From Aristolochia californica (taxonomy: Eukaryota > Streptophyta > Magnoliopsida > Piperales > Aristolochiaceae): DNA of 64,000 nt. The position numbers were made by a program, and so were the translations under genes. Where the stretch lies: contig JARWKL010000008.1 in NCBI GenBank assembly GCA_029961685.1, forward strand, positions 40,316,821 to 40,380,820, in the 5' to 3' direction. The first letter of the stretch is position 1; every line of letters starts with the position of its first letter. Positions 33,705 to 44,439 of this stretch are shown in pieces. The notes beneath the pieces are model-generated. The model ran no database searches and was not told where the DNA came from. It saw only the letters and a list, made by a program, of their open reading frames with translations.

Positions 33705-34520
33705 GTAAGAACGAGAAATTTATTTAAAATTTAACTTCATCGAAACTTGAAGGAGAGATCAAGGAAGATGTAATAAAAATAAAAATAAAAATAAAAGCTA
33801 GGGAAATTCTTCTCCTAATCGTGATACCTCTGATTCCCATAAAACCATTTAAGAAACCAAATCCCTTTGGCTACTTACTAGAGCTCATAAGCTTATAAAC
33901 CCATTTCAAAGAAAGGAAAATGCTCTTTAACAATAGAAGGTATTATCTGTGAATGAATCCAGACCTATCCCACATGCAGCATGTGGGTGACTGAATGAGA
34001 AAAGTATATATGAATTAATTTATGAATAAAAGAGTAACATAGCATGTGGGTGACTGAATGAGAAAAGTATATATGAATTAATTTATGAATAAAAGAGTAA
34101 CATATGAACGGGTCCTTGGTTAATAAGAAAGTCATTTGGTGACATTTTCAGCTGACACGTTTCCTAAGCTTACTTGTGTCCAGTTCTACTGAAATTGAAA
34201 GCCTCCTTGGCTTTGGCTTAATAACTAAGATAAGATAGCATTTGACTTCTTTAATATTAGTTCAGTCTTCATCTTGACCAAACCTATTAGTTGAATTAAA
34301 ATTTGAATTTTTTACTCACATATGCAGTTCTAGCCCTCTTAAAAACTCAACATAATTGAGTTGCTATTGAGTTCTAGCCCTCTTAAAAACTCAACTCATT
34401 CTAATTAAAAAGGATCAAATCCAACCCAAATCTGACCTACCTCATCTTGCATCCAAGTTAACCTAGCCGAGTCGTGGGTCAAGTTGCTAGGTTGTCGAAA
34501 CTAGGGTCTCCACCAATCCC
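33705..34520. repeat. R1 flank repeat, copy 5
   Basis: Upstream flank of the 15-codon remnant. It has its own internal duplication of about 67 bases (33980-34040 and 34041-34105, GCATGTGGGTGACTGAATGAG block). Confidence 0.7.
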
Positions 34521-34749
34521 TTTTTTTAAACTTTAATTTTTCTATATTTTATACATAAGTTGTCCCCTATGTAAAAAAAAAATAAAATTTTTTTTTCTCT
34601 ATATGGAGAGATTGCAATTTACAAAATTATCCTTCTGTTTATTAGGGTAATCAAGTAATTGAATAGAAAATAATTTTCACCATATCTAAATCAATTTAAT
34701 AACAATATAAGCAACCTATAAATGCTTATATGGGTAAATATTTTTACTT

Positions 34750-35090
34750 TTGTTTCTTTTTTAAATGATAGATAAAATAATAGAATGGATATTTGAATAA
34801 AATTATGAACCCATAAACTATTCATGAACCAAACATAAAATCTTTACATATTCATAAATTCAACTTCAATTTCTATTGTGGAGGTCGAAAAAAAAGCTCT
34901 GCAACATAGTAAGCAGAATAATTAATGCTGCTGGAATAAGAGAAATGTTAAACCTTCTTCCACAATACCTGTTAAGTTCCTTGCATAACTTGTCAAAATA
35001 AATATTAAAGGGAATTTCTTGTACTTTGGAGTTGTCGATGTTAAAATAAAACTGAAACTCGTGGTATGTTGAAATGTTTGATGATATGGA
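34750..35090 (-). pseudogene. DUF247 3'-end remnant 2
   Basis: 34750-34855 matches the 3' flank of the 6683 gene (TAAATGATAGATAAAATA block). 34860-35000 matches its C-terminal coding end with the same internal deletion of about 63 bases as the remnant at 30145. The last part (AAGGGAATTTCTTGTACTT) is shared by both remnants. Confidence 0.75.
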
Positions 35091-35169
35091 TGGTGACCAT
35101 TGAAGTAACCCATTTGACTAGCACGTCTTGTTTCCATCATATAATAGTGCATTTTATACAAGCAAATAA

Positions 35170-35321
35170 CACAATTAATGAGTAGGTGTTATAAAAAACA
35201 ACCAAAGATCAAACCTTCAATTTTGATACCGTATCAAAGTTATTCGAATATATAACTACATGTATGAAAAACAAAACATACAAACCAATTTTATGTGGTT
35301 TAAACCTCGGATGCCTAATCA

Positions 35322-35357
<36 letters not shown>

Positions 35358-35900
35358 AGTAGATTAATATTACCAGCCAAGAAAGGATTAAATGAAGATT
35401 GCACAAGTTTCATGGGTTGACTAAGAGCAAGCACTTTGGATGCTGATTCCTTTTGTACTTGTTCACATTAGAACATAAAAAAAGTTTGTGTGCAGATGGT
35501 GCATCTTTTAATTATGTGTTCTTCAATTTCATAGTCTCTTTCTGTACATGAATGCTGGTGTCTTTGTCTATATATGACAAGCGAAAGAAACTAATAGAAC
35601 TACACTTTTTCTTGGAAATTCATGTCGGTCTCAAACACAATTATGATTTATGTGTAGATAAAATTGATGCAATTGACTTAAAAAGTTCATCAACAAACAC
35701 CACACAAAAGATGCATGTGGCATACTAGCCACAGTGCGAGACCCCACACATTAGTTGAAATAACTTCGAGATCACTTTTACTTTGTAATAAAGGAAAAAG
35801 GAGGTTGAGAATGTTTGGCAAACTAACAATGTTACAAACTAAGGTTTGATGTCCTTTATTCAAACCAAAAAAAACTTCCATGAAATTTATAGATGGTTTT
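35170..35900. repeat. R2 repeat, copy 3
   Basis: (GA) tract at 35326-35353. It resembles copy 1 in its second half (CATGTCGGTCTCAAACACAATT). Confidence 0.75.
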
Positions 35901-36099
35901 TGGGAAATGATGTCTTAGCAAGGTTTTCGGAATTTGAATTTGGATAAGCTTTTTATTACCTAATCCTCTACCAGCTCTTTCAAGTCCTCATCAAGCTCCC
36001 TAACCAGATTCTACATCTGATCTCTCTTCTATAATAACCTAGTACCTGTCATTCATGTAACAACACAGTTCGTAACTTTTACAACTCTACAATTTGAGT

Positions 36100-36382
36100 C
36101 GCATTAGTGAGAGGCGCAACAGGACCTTATACAAGGACATGCCCGGTCGATATCTCAACACTCCCCCACTCGGGGACAACCTGTGTAAATTCGGGTCCCA
36201 ACATACAAGGGACAAATTCGGGTCCCAACATACAAGAGACAAATTCGTGGGGGAGCGGGATTCAAACTAGTGACCGACCTGCTTTGATACCATATTGAAA
36301 CCAGTTGCGCTAAAACCTCGAGGCATTAGTGAGAAGCGCAACAGGACCTTATATAAGGACCGGCCCGGTCGATATCTCAACA
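36100..36382 (-). mobile_element. TRIM-like miniature LTR element
   Basis: Read on the minus strand, a 90-base terminal repeat (36382 to 36293, starting TGTTGAGATATCGACCGGGC, with a TTATATAAGG TATA-like site) is followed by TGGTATCAAAGC (36281-36292), a near match to the initiator-Met primer-binding site. An internal region of about 120 bases contains two copies of a 26-base unit (ATTTGTC(C/T)CTTGTATG and following). A polypurine tract (GAGTGGGGGAG) directly precedes a second, truncated TGTTGAGATATCG repeat (36160 to about 36102). It has no coding capacity. Structure fits a terminal-repeat retrotransposon in miniature. Confidence 0.65.
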
Positions 36383-36489
36383 AAGAAATAGAGGCATTTT
36401 TGTCCCAATGACTATAAATCGTAAATTTTGGAATCTTTGATCTATGAATCATAGATTTAACATCAATTAATATGTAATTCCTAAATTTT

Positions 36490-37110
36490 TTAATAAATTA
36501 ATACAAAATTAGAAGATATCATTTTTTTAATCATTCAGTTCACTTCAAATTACCGTCAACATGAATGCATCTAAGCTTGTGGTGTGTTCCATTGACTCTT
36601 CTGGGAGGTATCAATTCCTTTCATTGAGTTGACTCAATGGCTGTACCAAATGTACAAGAAGAAGGAAAAAGAAGACAAGACCAGAGGAGTGAGTATAAGG
36701 ATCATAAGGTTTCGAGGTATCTTTGCTTCTGCACGGCAAACGTAACACCGAAGGGCAGGTTTTCCTGCTTCAGATTTGAACCAGACAATAAATTAGTGCG
36801 GGAAATTTTTTTATATCATTGCCAGAGTTTTTTTGCTTTTTTACCGAATCCTTTTTTTATGAATCTCTAGCAAACAACCGTAACAGAAGTCTAGTAAACA
36901 ACAATGGAGGCTGATTGAAAAGTCAAATTAATAATGCCTCCAGCAGCAGAGTGGACTTATCGAAAAAGGCCAAGAGTGTTGCTTTCCAAATGCACATGAA
37001 AGAAGAAGAAAGAAGAAGAAAGAAGAAAACGATCTTAGGGAATGAAGATAATGATAAGGTTTGGAGGAATCTTTGCTTCTGCTTCACAAATTTACTTAAA
37101 ATTTACAGCC
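36490..37110. other. unassigned stretch between TRIM-like element and R1 copy 6
   Basis: Two short frames (36637-36870 and 36915-37124) share a repeated 27-base theme (AAGGTTT.GAGG.ATCTTTGCTTCTGC) but show no recognisable protein similarity. No gene is called. Confidence 0.3.
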
Positions 37111-37114
37111 TTAT

Positions 37115-37745
37115 CGGTGTATGAACGAGAAATTTACTTAAAATTTAAGTCATTCATCGAAACTTGAAGGAGAGATTCTTCTCCTTATCGTGATACCTCT
37201 TATACCCATAAAACCATTTAAGAAACCAAATCCCTTTGGACACTTACTAGAGCTCATAAGCTTATAAAACCACTTCTATGAAAGGAAAATGCTATTTAAC
37301 ATTAGAAGGTATTAGCTATGAATGAACCCAGACCTATCTCACATGCAGCATGTGGGTGACTGAATGAGTGTTAATATGAACGGGTCCATGGTTAATAAGA
37401 AAGTCATTTGGTGACATTTTCAGCTGACACGTTCCCATCCTTAGTTTTGGCTTAATAACTAAGATTAGATAGCATTTGACTTCTTTAATATCATTTCAGT
37501 CTTCATCTTGACCAAACCTATTTGTTGAATTAAATTTTGAATTTTTTACTCACATATCCAGTTTTACTCACATATCCAGTTCTACCCCTCTTAAAAACTC
37601 AACATAATTGACATCCTCACCCAATTTAACATAAAAAATTACATATCCTACAATGGAGATTAAGAAAAAAAAAAGAGTGCAAGAAGTACACTCACGATGA
37701 TTTATTTTTTTATGTTTTTGGATTTCTTGGATTTTTTGGAAGTCT
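37115..37745. repeat. R1 flank repeat, copy 6
   Basis: Starts within GGTGTATGAACGAGAAATTT and ends at the ACGATGATTTATTTTT block. A small duplication (TTTTACTCACATATCCAGTT twice at about 37541-37580) is unique to this copy. Confidence 0.7.
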
Positions 37746-37910
37746 AACAGTTGGATTAATGAGTAGGTGTTATAAAAAACAACGAAAGATCAAACCTTCA
37801 ATTTTGATACCGTATCAAAGTTATTCGAATATATAACTAGATGTATGTCAAACAAAACATACAAACCAATTTTATGTGGTTTAAACCGCGGAAGCCTAAT
37901 CAATAGGGGA

Positions 37911-37976
<66 letters not shown>

Positions 37977-38530
37977 ATTAGATTAATATTGCCAGCCAAG
38001 AAAGGATTAAATGAAGATTGCACAAGTTTTATGGGTTGACCAAGAACAAGCACTTTGGATGTCGATTCCTTTTGTACTTGTTCACATTAGAACATAAAAA
38101 AAGTTTGTGTGCAGATGGTGCATCTTTTAATTATGTGTTCTTCAATTTCATAGTCTCTTTCTATACATGCATGCTGGTGTCTTTGTCTATATATAACAAG
38201 CGAAAGAAACCAATAGAACTACTCTTTTTCTTGGAAATCCATGTGGGTCTCAAACAAAATTATGATTTATGTGAAGATAAAATAGATGCAATTGACTTAG
38301 AAAGTTCATCAACATACACGGCACAAAAACATGCTTGTGGCATAGAAGCCACAGTGCGAGACCCCACACATTAGTTGAAATAACTTCGAGACTTGATCAC
38401 TTTTACTTTGTAACAAAGGAAAAAAGGAAACTGAGAATGTTTGGCAAACTAACAATGTTTACAAACTAAGGTTTGATGTCCTTTATTCAAATTAAAAAAA
38501 CTTCCATGAAATTTATCGATAGTTTTTGGG
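37745..38530. repeat. R2 repeat, copy 4, with expanded (GA)n tract
   Basis: The (GA) tract at 37915-37972 is 58 bases, about twice as long as in the other three copies. The rest follows R2. Confidence 0.8.
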
Positions 38531-40008
38531 AAATGATGTCTTAGCAAGATTTTGGGAATTTGGATCAGGATCCGACTCAGCATCTCCCGACCACGAGCAA
38601 GGTTGGGTGAGTCGGGCCGAGTTTCCTGATCCATATGCCAAGTTGTTATTAATTTTCTACAAGGTGATTCAACCAGAAATATAATTCAAAAAATATAAAA
38701 AAAATAAAAATAGCTAAAATTATCTTTTTTTATGATACATAATATGTTATCTATAATTAGCTAAATATTGTGATGATTTTCGGGACATAAACTTAGTGTG
38801 TTGTGGGTCCAAGTACCTGTTTGGTAGGAGAAAAAGAAACATAAATATAAAGTCTAATAGTACAAGATTAATCATGATTTTTTTTGGAATTGGGATTAGT
38901 CTATGACTAGGTGATCAATGATCTTGACTCCGGACTTAGATCCATCCATCCCGAGTCCCGACTTAGAGTCCATCCATCCCGAGTCCCGACTCGACATCCA
39001 ATTCTAAACCCTAACATGTTTGATTCTCTACCTGATTGGGTCGTATAACCTTCTACAAAGGGATTGGGCCAAAAATATATTTAAAAATATAAAAATACCA
39101 AATAAGACTTAACAAATATATTTATTTTGATATATAATATGTCACGCATAATTAGTTAAACATAGTTTTGATTTCTGGGGCTTAAGCTTTGTGGGTTTAG
39201 TGAACACATTCTTCACTGTGTTGTCATGTCTAAGTACCCAAAGCAAATTTAGTTCATTCTTAATTGAAATCAAATTTACATAATAAAGTCAAACTGTCCT
39301 TCAAAATGCCTAATAGTTGAAACTAAATAAAACCCAAAGCACGATTTACCCTATTATCTAAAAGAATGATGAATTTTGATGAGTGTCAAAATCTTCTAGA
39401 TATCCAAATGTATAATTTGTAGGACCTTAGAATATAAAGTCTATTTATTCCCCCTTTAGGTGTATCCTTGTAGGATCTTCCAACATAATAAATTAATTTC
39501 GAGGTACAAACACATTGGGAGTGGATTAACAATATGAAATAGTATTAGGTAGTGAACCATTATGAATCATTGTGTATATATTGTAGGCTTATTATTTAAA
39601 TCATAATTTGTGCCAGAATCTTGATTTTAATAATAAAGACAAATTATACAAGATTATAGATAGTTTTAAAAAAGGGTAGAATAAAAACCTATTTACCCTC
39701 CCTTGTGAGTTTGGCCCATGATTCGAATAATATGTTATTTATAGATGATTTTGTTCCAGTGTTGTAAGGTATAAATAATAATCCCTACGTGACCTTGTTC
39801 CAGTCGTCTATAAATGTTATTTATAATCGTCAAATTATACGCTCCTAATTATTTATAGTTTACATTATAATGATTTAAGAAACTTACTTCTACTAGTATT
39901 GATGTTATAGTAGACACCATGCCATATATTCGAATCTTGGAGGCGACAACCTATAAAAAGGGCTATGTGATGCTAGAGTGAGAGTCCACTCTTATTGGCT
40001 CCAAAAGT
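38530..40008. repeat. R3 repeat, copy 2
   Basis: Matches 15450-16860 nearly throughout, with an extra block (about 39160-39210, ending in AGTGAACACATTC) missing from copy 1. The match stops at TTATTGGCTCCAAAAG (40008), and no B-type DUF247 gene follows, unlike the copies at 16860 and 53740. 40010-40740 has no recognised content. Confidence 0.7.
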
Positions 40009-40859
40009 ACCATGCATGAGGATGTGCATGATATTTTTGTTACTTAATTAAGGGTTTTGGAAAACTATATAAGCCCTTATAGCTCTTTTGTATTCATGCA
40101 TTGATTCATTCAAAGAATTCGTCCCCTTAGGCTCCCTCTCTTGCTATTGGTTTCAAGTACCTTTAAGCTCTTCCATTCATTCATTCATTCATTTATTCAT
40201 TCACTCACTCAGGGTGGCTTAAATTCTATATCTTATTCCATAAACATTGTCATAACGATTCTTTTTCTCTTCTTAAATCTATCTTCAATCTTTTTTTTTT
40301 TTTAAAACATTGTGAGAACCAATGCCATCTCTATACATTCAAATCCTCCTCCCATGTTATTTACATATATTATTGCACTCATTTAAATTAAGCACTCTTC
40401 CAACAACTATGTGTTATGGAGAAGTCAATAGATTCCAATTTTGAAATTTCAAAGCCTCGTAGTATTCATTGATGGATCTATACACCACCTCCTCAATTTT
40501 TCAGTGATAAACCATCCATGATAAATCCATCTTTTGATTCATGATTTTCGTATAAGCCAAACACTTGGAAATTCATTCTCTGCCTTGCTGGTGAACTAAA
40601 AATTATCAACAAGTCATTAAGGAGTAAGAACAACAGGGATCTTTCAACAAAAATTCAGGTAAGTCCTCAAAACATAACACCTTCACCCAATCCAGAAACA
40701 ACACATTTGGTCAGTTCAACTATAAGAAGCAACCCCGTTTTATATCTCTGTCTCATATGTGCTCGGGTTCAAATCGAGGTTGGGTTTGGGAAAATCCGTC
40801 CTCGACCCAAAAATCTGTTGGGTTTTTTTTCGGCCTTGGTGAAATTAGAAACCCGAACC

Positions 40860-41118
40860 TAGAAAAAAAATGGAGGGAAAAGAAAAAGGGAAAAATTGGA
40901 AGAAAAGAACAAAAAAAGGAAAAAGAGGGGAGAAAGGAAAAAAGAAAAATTAGAGCAGAAATAAAAAGTGAAAAAAGAAGGGAAGAAACGGAAAAAAAGA
41001 AGGGAAGAAAGAAAAAAAAGAAAAAAACAATTGAAGAAGGGTAAAAAAGAAAAAGAGAAGTGAGTAAAGAAAAAAAAATAGAAGAAAGAAAGAAAGGAAA
41101 AGAATAGGACATAAAAAA
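40860..41118 (+). repeat. polypurine tract of about 260 bp
   Basis: Almost uninterrupted A and G on the + strand (GGAAAAAGAGGGGAGAAAGG-type sequence) with only about a dozen pyrimidines. The long frames across it are composition artefacts. Confidence 0.85.
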
Positions 41119-41159
41119 ATTGACTTCACTTGTAAACCTAATCTCACACGCACTGATTT

Positions 41160-41967
41160 TATGGCTACAAATTTCCAAAATGTTACTACCACTTCACATC
41201 CTATTTCCCTAACATCTCCCTCAATCTCAAACGATCACCTTTATGTATCTACAACAAAATCTTCACCCTCCCGATCCTCCATGTTAGATAAGTTCACCAC
41301 TATCCCTAATGAACCTCCTTCCTCCACTGAAGGTGGATAAATAGAAGTAGTTTTACCTCTCTTTCTTTCCAACACTGACTCCATGATGACCAGAGAAAAG
41401 AGTAAAGCTATTGCTTCTACTCATCTTTCTCACTTGGTCACAAAAGAAAATGAATCGTGTTCATACAAAAGATCCCTAATAATACCTCAATGGAAGGAAT
41501 CCATGCAAAAGTAGTATAATGCATTTATTGAAAATCACACTTGGGATCTAGTGCCTAAAAAACATGATTTTTACATTGTTGGTTCACACTGGGTTTTAAA
41601 AACAAAGTACCACTTAGATGGTAATTTTAACAAGTACAAATTTTGCCTTGTGGCACAAGGTCATCGTCAGGTTCCAGGGATAGATTTTGACCAAACCTTT
41701 AGTCCAATCGTTCTCACTCAACCCATTAGAGTAGTTCTTACTCTTGCTCTCTATCATAATTGGTCTTTGCATCAACTTGACAAAAAAAATGTCTTACATA
41801 GACTTCTTCAAAAAGAGATCTACATGCGCCATCCACTATGTTTTTTGGACACCTCTCAACCAACTCATGTTTGCCGGCTTAAGCGAAGCCATTTATGGCC
41901 TAAACAAGCACCTCGTGCATGGTTTTCTCCTTTTAGTGATTTTCTACTATGGTTTCGTTTTGTTTAG
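41160..41967 (+). pseudogene. copia integrase-tail / reverse transcriptase fragment
   Basis: Reads LIIPQWKESMQ, a stop, then YNAFIENHTWDLVP, GSHWVLKTKYHLDG, FCLVAQGHRQVPGIDFDQTF and QAPRAWFSPFSDFLL. This is the N-terminal half of a copia reverse transcriptase with several stops and a lesion at the usual VDVKNAFLNG region. It ends abruptly near 41967 before the YVDD motif. Confidence 0.85.
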
Positions 41968-41969
41968 AC

Positions 41970-42350
41970 CATGTCCATCCTCTTTTGAAAAAATTACAAA
42001 TAATCGTGCACCTCCATATCCATCTTCTTCTTCTTCTCGTAACCATAAGCCTCATTTTTCTTTTAATCGCAATACCTCTCCATGTACTCCTACTACTCTC
42101 CACTGTCAAATTTGTTACAAACCGAATCACGCCGCAAGTAAGTGCTAGTTTCTTTTCAATCAAACCCCAACTCCCACCACTCTCTCCACTGCTACCACGA
42201 TATGCTTCTCCTATAAGAGCTCTCCCCGCTCTCACTTCCGGTCCTCATACTAGTGAAGTTTGGGTCCCTGACACTGGTGCAAACTCACATATGTTCTCTT
42301 CTTTAGGTATGTTTCTCATCTTTCTACTTATACAAGTTCCTAGGTGCTTG
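41970..42350 (+). pseudogene. copia gag zinc-knuckle and protease fragment, out of order
   Basis: CQICYKPNHAASKC (about 42105-42147) is a gag zinc knuckle, and EVWVPDTGANSHMFSS (about 42258-42305, another frame) is the protease active-site region. In an intact copia these lie before integrase and reverse transcriptase; here they come after, so the fragment is rearranged or is the junction of two insertions. 42350-42667 has no recognised content. Confidence 0.8.
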
Positions 42351-42667
42351 GGTTATTGAATTGCTGGTTTCTTTTATCCCTTCTATCATCTTTCTTTGCT
42401 GAAATTTTCACCTGGGCAGACGTGACAGTGAAGAAGGTGGTTTGCGATTCTTTATGAAGCTCAGAGAGTAGAAATGATGAGTTTTTACCATTCAAAAAAA
42501 AAAAAAAAGAGAAATGTAGATGAAACCTCTTCTCCACAAGAAGCTGTAATCAATAATTAGGAAGAGAGTGCATTGCTGGTGTAGATCGTGTCCTCAAGAG
42601 CCTATATACAATGGAAGATGCAAAAGTCGTTTCTCCTCCAATTTCTCCACTTGGAGAGAGGTATAAT

Positions 42668-42973
42668 TGTTAACCGTTTTTATGAGAAACGGTTTTCTCA
42701 TTAACGTGGTCTCAAACTTCTGGCAGTTACAACTCCCTCGGTAACATGAAGCCTTGAATAACCTTGATGGGAGGTTGGCTTCAGTTAATGGTTTTCGGTC
42801 CCCTGTCTCGTCACTCAAGCCCTTCAGTTGAGCCATCGCCGTGAGTGCTCAGAGATCGGAAGCGTCGAACAGAGAACGGAATTTGAAGCGTATGGAAGGA
42901 GGTATGATTTAGCTTCCGTTTAATTTATTATGAATTTCATGTTGTTATTAGAAATTCATGTTTAAGGCTTAAA
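42668..42973 (+). repeat. Element 3 5' LTR
   Basis: 306 bases, starting TGTTAACCG and ending GGCTTAAA. The end is not the usual CA. Near its start AACCGTTT and AAACGGTT form an 8-base inverted repeat with a 7-base loop. Confidence 0.9.
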
Positions 42974-42975
42974 CT

Positions 42976-42987
42976 TGGTATCAGAGC
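42976..42987 (+). other. Element 3 primer-binding site
   Basis: TGGTATCAGAGC, an exact initiator-Met tRNA complement, lies two bases after the LTR. Confidence 0.88.
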
Positions 42988-43337
42988 TACCTCTGATCTA
43001 GCGTTTCGGTTCCATTTGAGCTTAAATTTAAAAACTCTTTTTTTTTAAACAAATTCTGTGCGGTCTCTGTATGCTCCCCGTTTGCGGGAGCCGGGGCTCT
43101 AGCATCGGCGACAACCAGCGTCGAGCATGACGCCGACGCCGGCGACCATTCCACACCGTTGCTGGCGCCAACAACTTATAGAACGCCGACGGAGGTTGTC
43201 ACTATATGCTTTCTGTGAGCTCATCGTGGCGGTTCTCTCGTGACGCTTAGAGTGTCGGAGCCGCAGTGCCGATGCCGACGACCATTCCGACAGGTTTTCC
43301 AGCGTCGATGACTAGAAAGAACGTCAACGAACTTTCC

Positions 43338-43382
43338 TTCTGCGCGCGGCTGGAGGTTGAAGACGACCTCCAGCGCGCAGAA
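43338..43382 (+). other. GC-rich hairpin in the element 3 leader
   Basis: TTCTGCGCG plus CTGGAGGT pairs with ACCTCCAG plus CGCGCAGAA, giving a 17-base-pair stem with a three-base bulge (CGG) and an eight-base loop (TGAAGACG). It lies in a GC-rich island (43080-43380) of the leader. Confidence 0.8.
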
Positions 43383-43559
43383 ACATGTTAATTAAATTCA
43401 TATGGTTTTTTTGTAAATACCATCGAATTGGCTCAGGACGAGTCTTCTGCGACTCGCCGTTCCAACTCGGCAACCGCGACTCAAGTCGGGTTGACTAAAA
43501 AAAAAAAAAAAACTCGCCGTTCTTGGATCGAGCTGACTCGGTACTTAAAATTGGTTTTG

Positions 43560-43633
43560 TGCCAACGGGATTCGAACCCACGCGCTGGGAAAGAAACTTG
43601 TGCCAGTGGCCTATTAGGCCACTGGCCGTCAGC
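43560..43633 (-). other. tRNA-like (B-box) segment with perfect palindrome
   Basis: The minus strand at 43568-43578 reads GGTTCGAATCC, the polymerase III B-box consensus, within a T-arm-like GTGGGTTCGAATCCC context. At 43603-43625 is a perfect 11-base inverted repeat (CCAGTGGCCTA and its complement) around one base. I cannot fold a full tRNA, so this is a tRNA-derived fragment or a coincidence, not a tRNA gene. Confidence 0.4.
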
Positions 43634-43951
43634 TGTTATGTATATAGGAACTTTTAGATTTATTTCCTGTTACAGTTTTTATGCATTTTTTGGCATATAT
43701 GTAAATGCATGAAATTAAAGTTATGCATAATATTATAGTTTTTAATTATGCATATCTTATGAGAATATTTTGTGCATAATGATAACATGTTAGTGTAAGT
43801 TACAATTATGCAATTCATGCTATTCTCATACATTTATGAGATTTAATGTCTAGTGATCCATATAATTTTTATTAATTAGAGAGTAGCCAAAACATCTTTA
43901 ACTTAATAAAAATTATATATTACGATTAGGATCACATAAAGAATATTAGAC

Positions 43952-44275
43952 ATTAATTGTAACTAATTTTACTTGATATAATAAATTTTATCCCATAGGA
44001 ATTTTTATTATATTTGAGTTTATTAGTTAGGATAGAATATCAAGTTATTCATAATTTACCCACAGGGATTATGAATTCATAAATAATTTGATAGTTTTAT
44101 CATAAAGAAAAAGTAGAAATTAATTGTAATTAATTATACTTAATATAATAAAATTTATCCCACAAGAACTTTTATTATATTTGAGTATATTAATTAGGAT
44201 AAAATATCAAATTATTCATAATTTACCCACAGGAATTATGAATTCATAAATAATTTGATAGTTTTATCATCAAGT
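43952..44275 (+). repeat. tandem AT-rich repeat (about 168-bp period) in the element 3 leader
   Basis: Two units (43952-44119 and 44120-44275) each contain TAATATAATAAA-like sequence, ATCCCA(T/C)A(G/A)GAA, TTAGGATA(G/A)AATATCAA, ATAATTTACCCACAGG(G)ATT and AATTTGATAGTTTTATCAT. Confidence 0.85.
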
Positions 44276-44439
44276 TTACTCATAAAGATTATTGAATCTG
44301 CTTGAATTAAAAAATATTTAGCCCACAGGCAATGTTTTTTATGTCAATTGATTTGATTTTTAAGCATGATTTACATTAGTAAAGCATGATATTTTATTCA
44401 AGCCTCAGTTTTAACATCAACATGTAATTTTTAATTTTA

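Noticed and set aside
37845..38053. Arg-Glu and Leu-Ser repeat proteins
   Set aside because: Both are artefacts of translating the expanded (GA) microsatellite.
40753..41192. Phe/Ser- and Lys/Glu-rich frames of up to 141 codons
   Set aside because: They come from the polypurine tract; composition alone explains the absence of stops.
43560..43633. A functional tRNA gene
   Set aside because: Only the T-arm/B-box region matches. Acceptor and anticodon arms cannot be folded.
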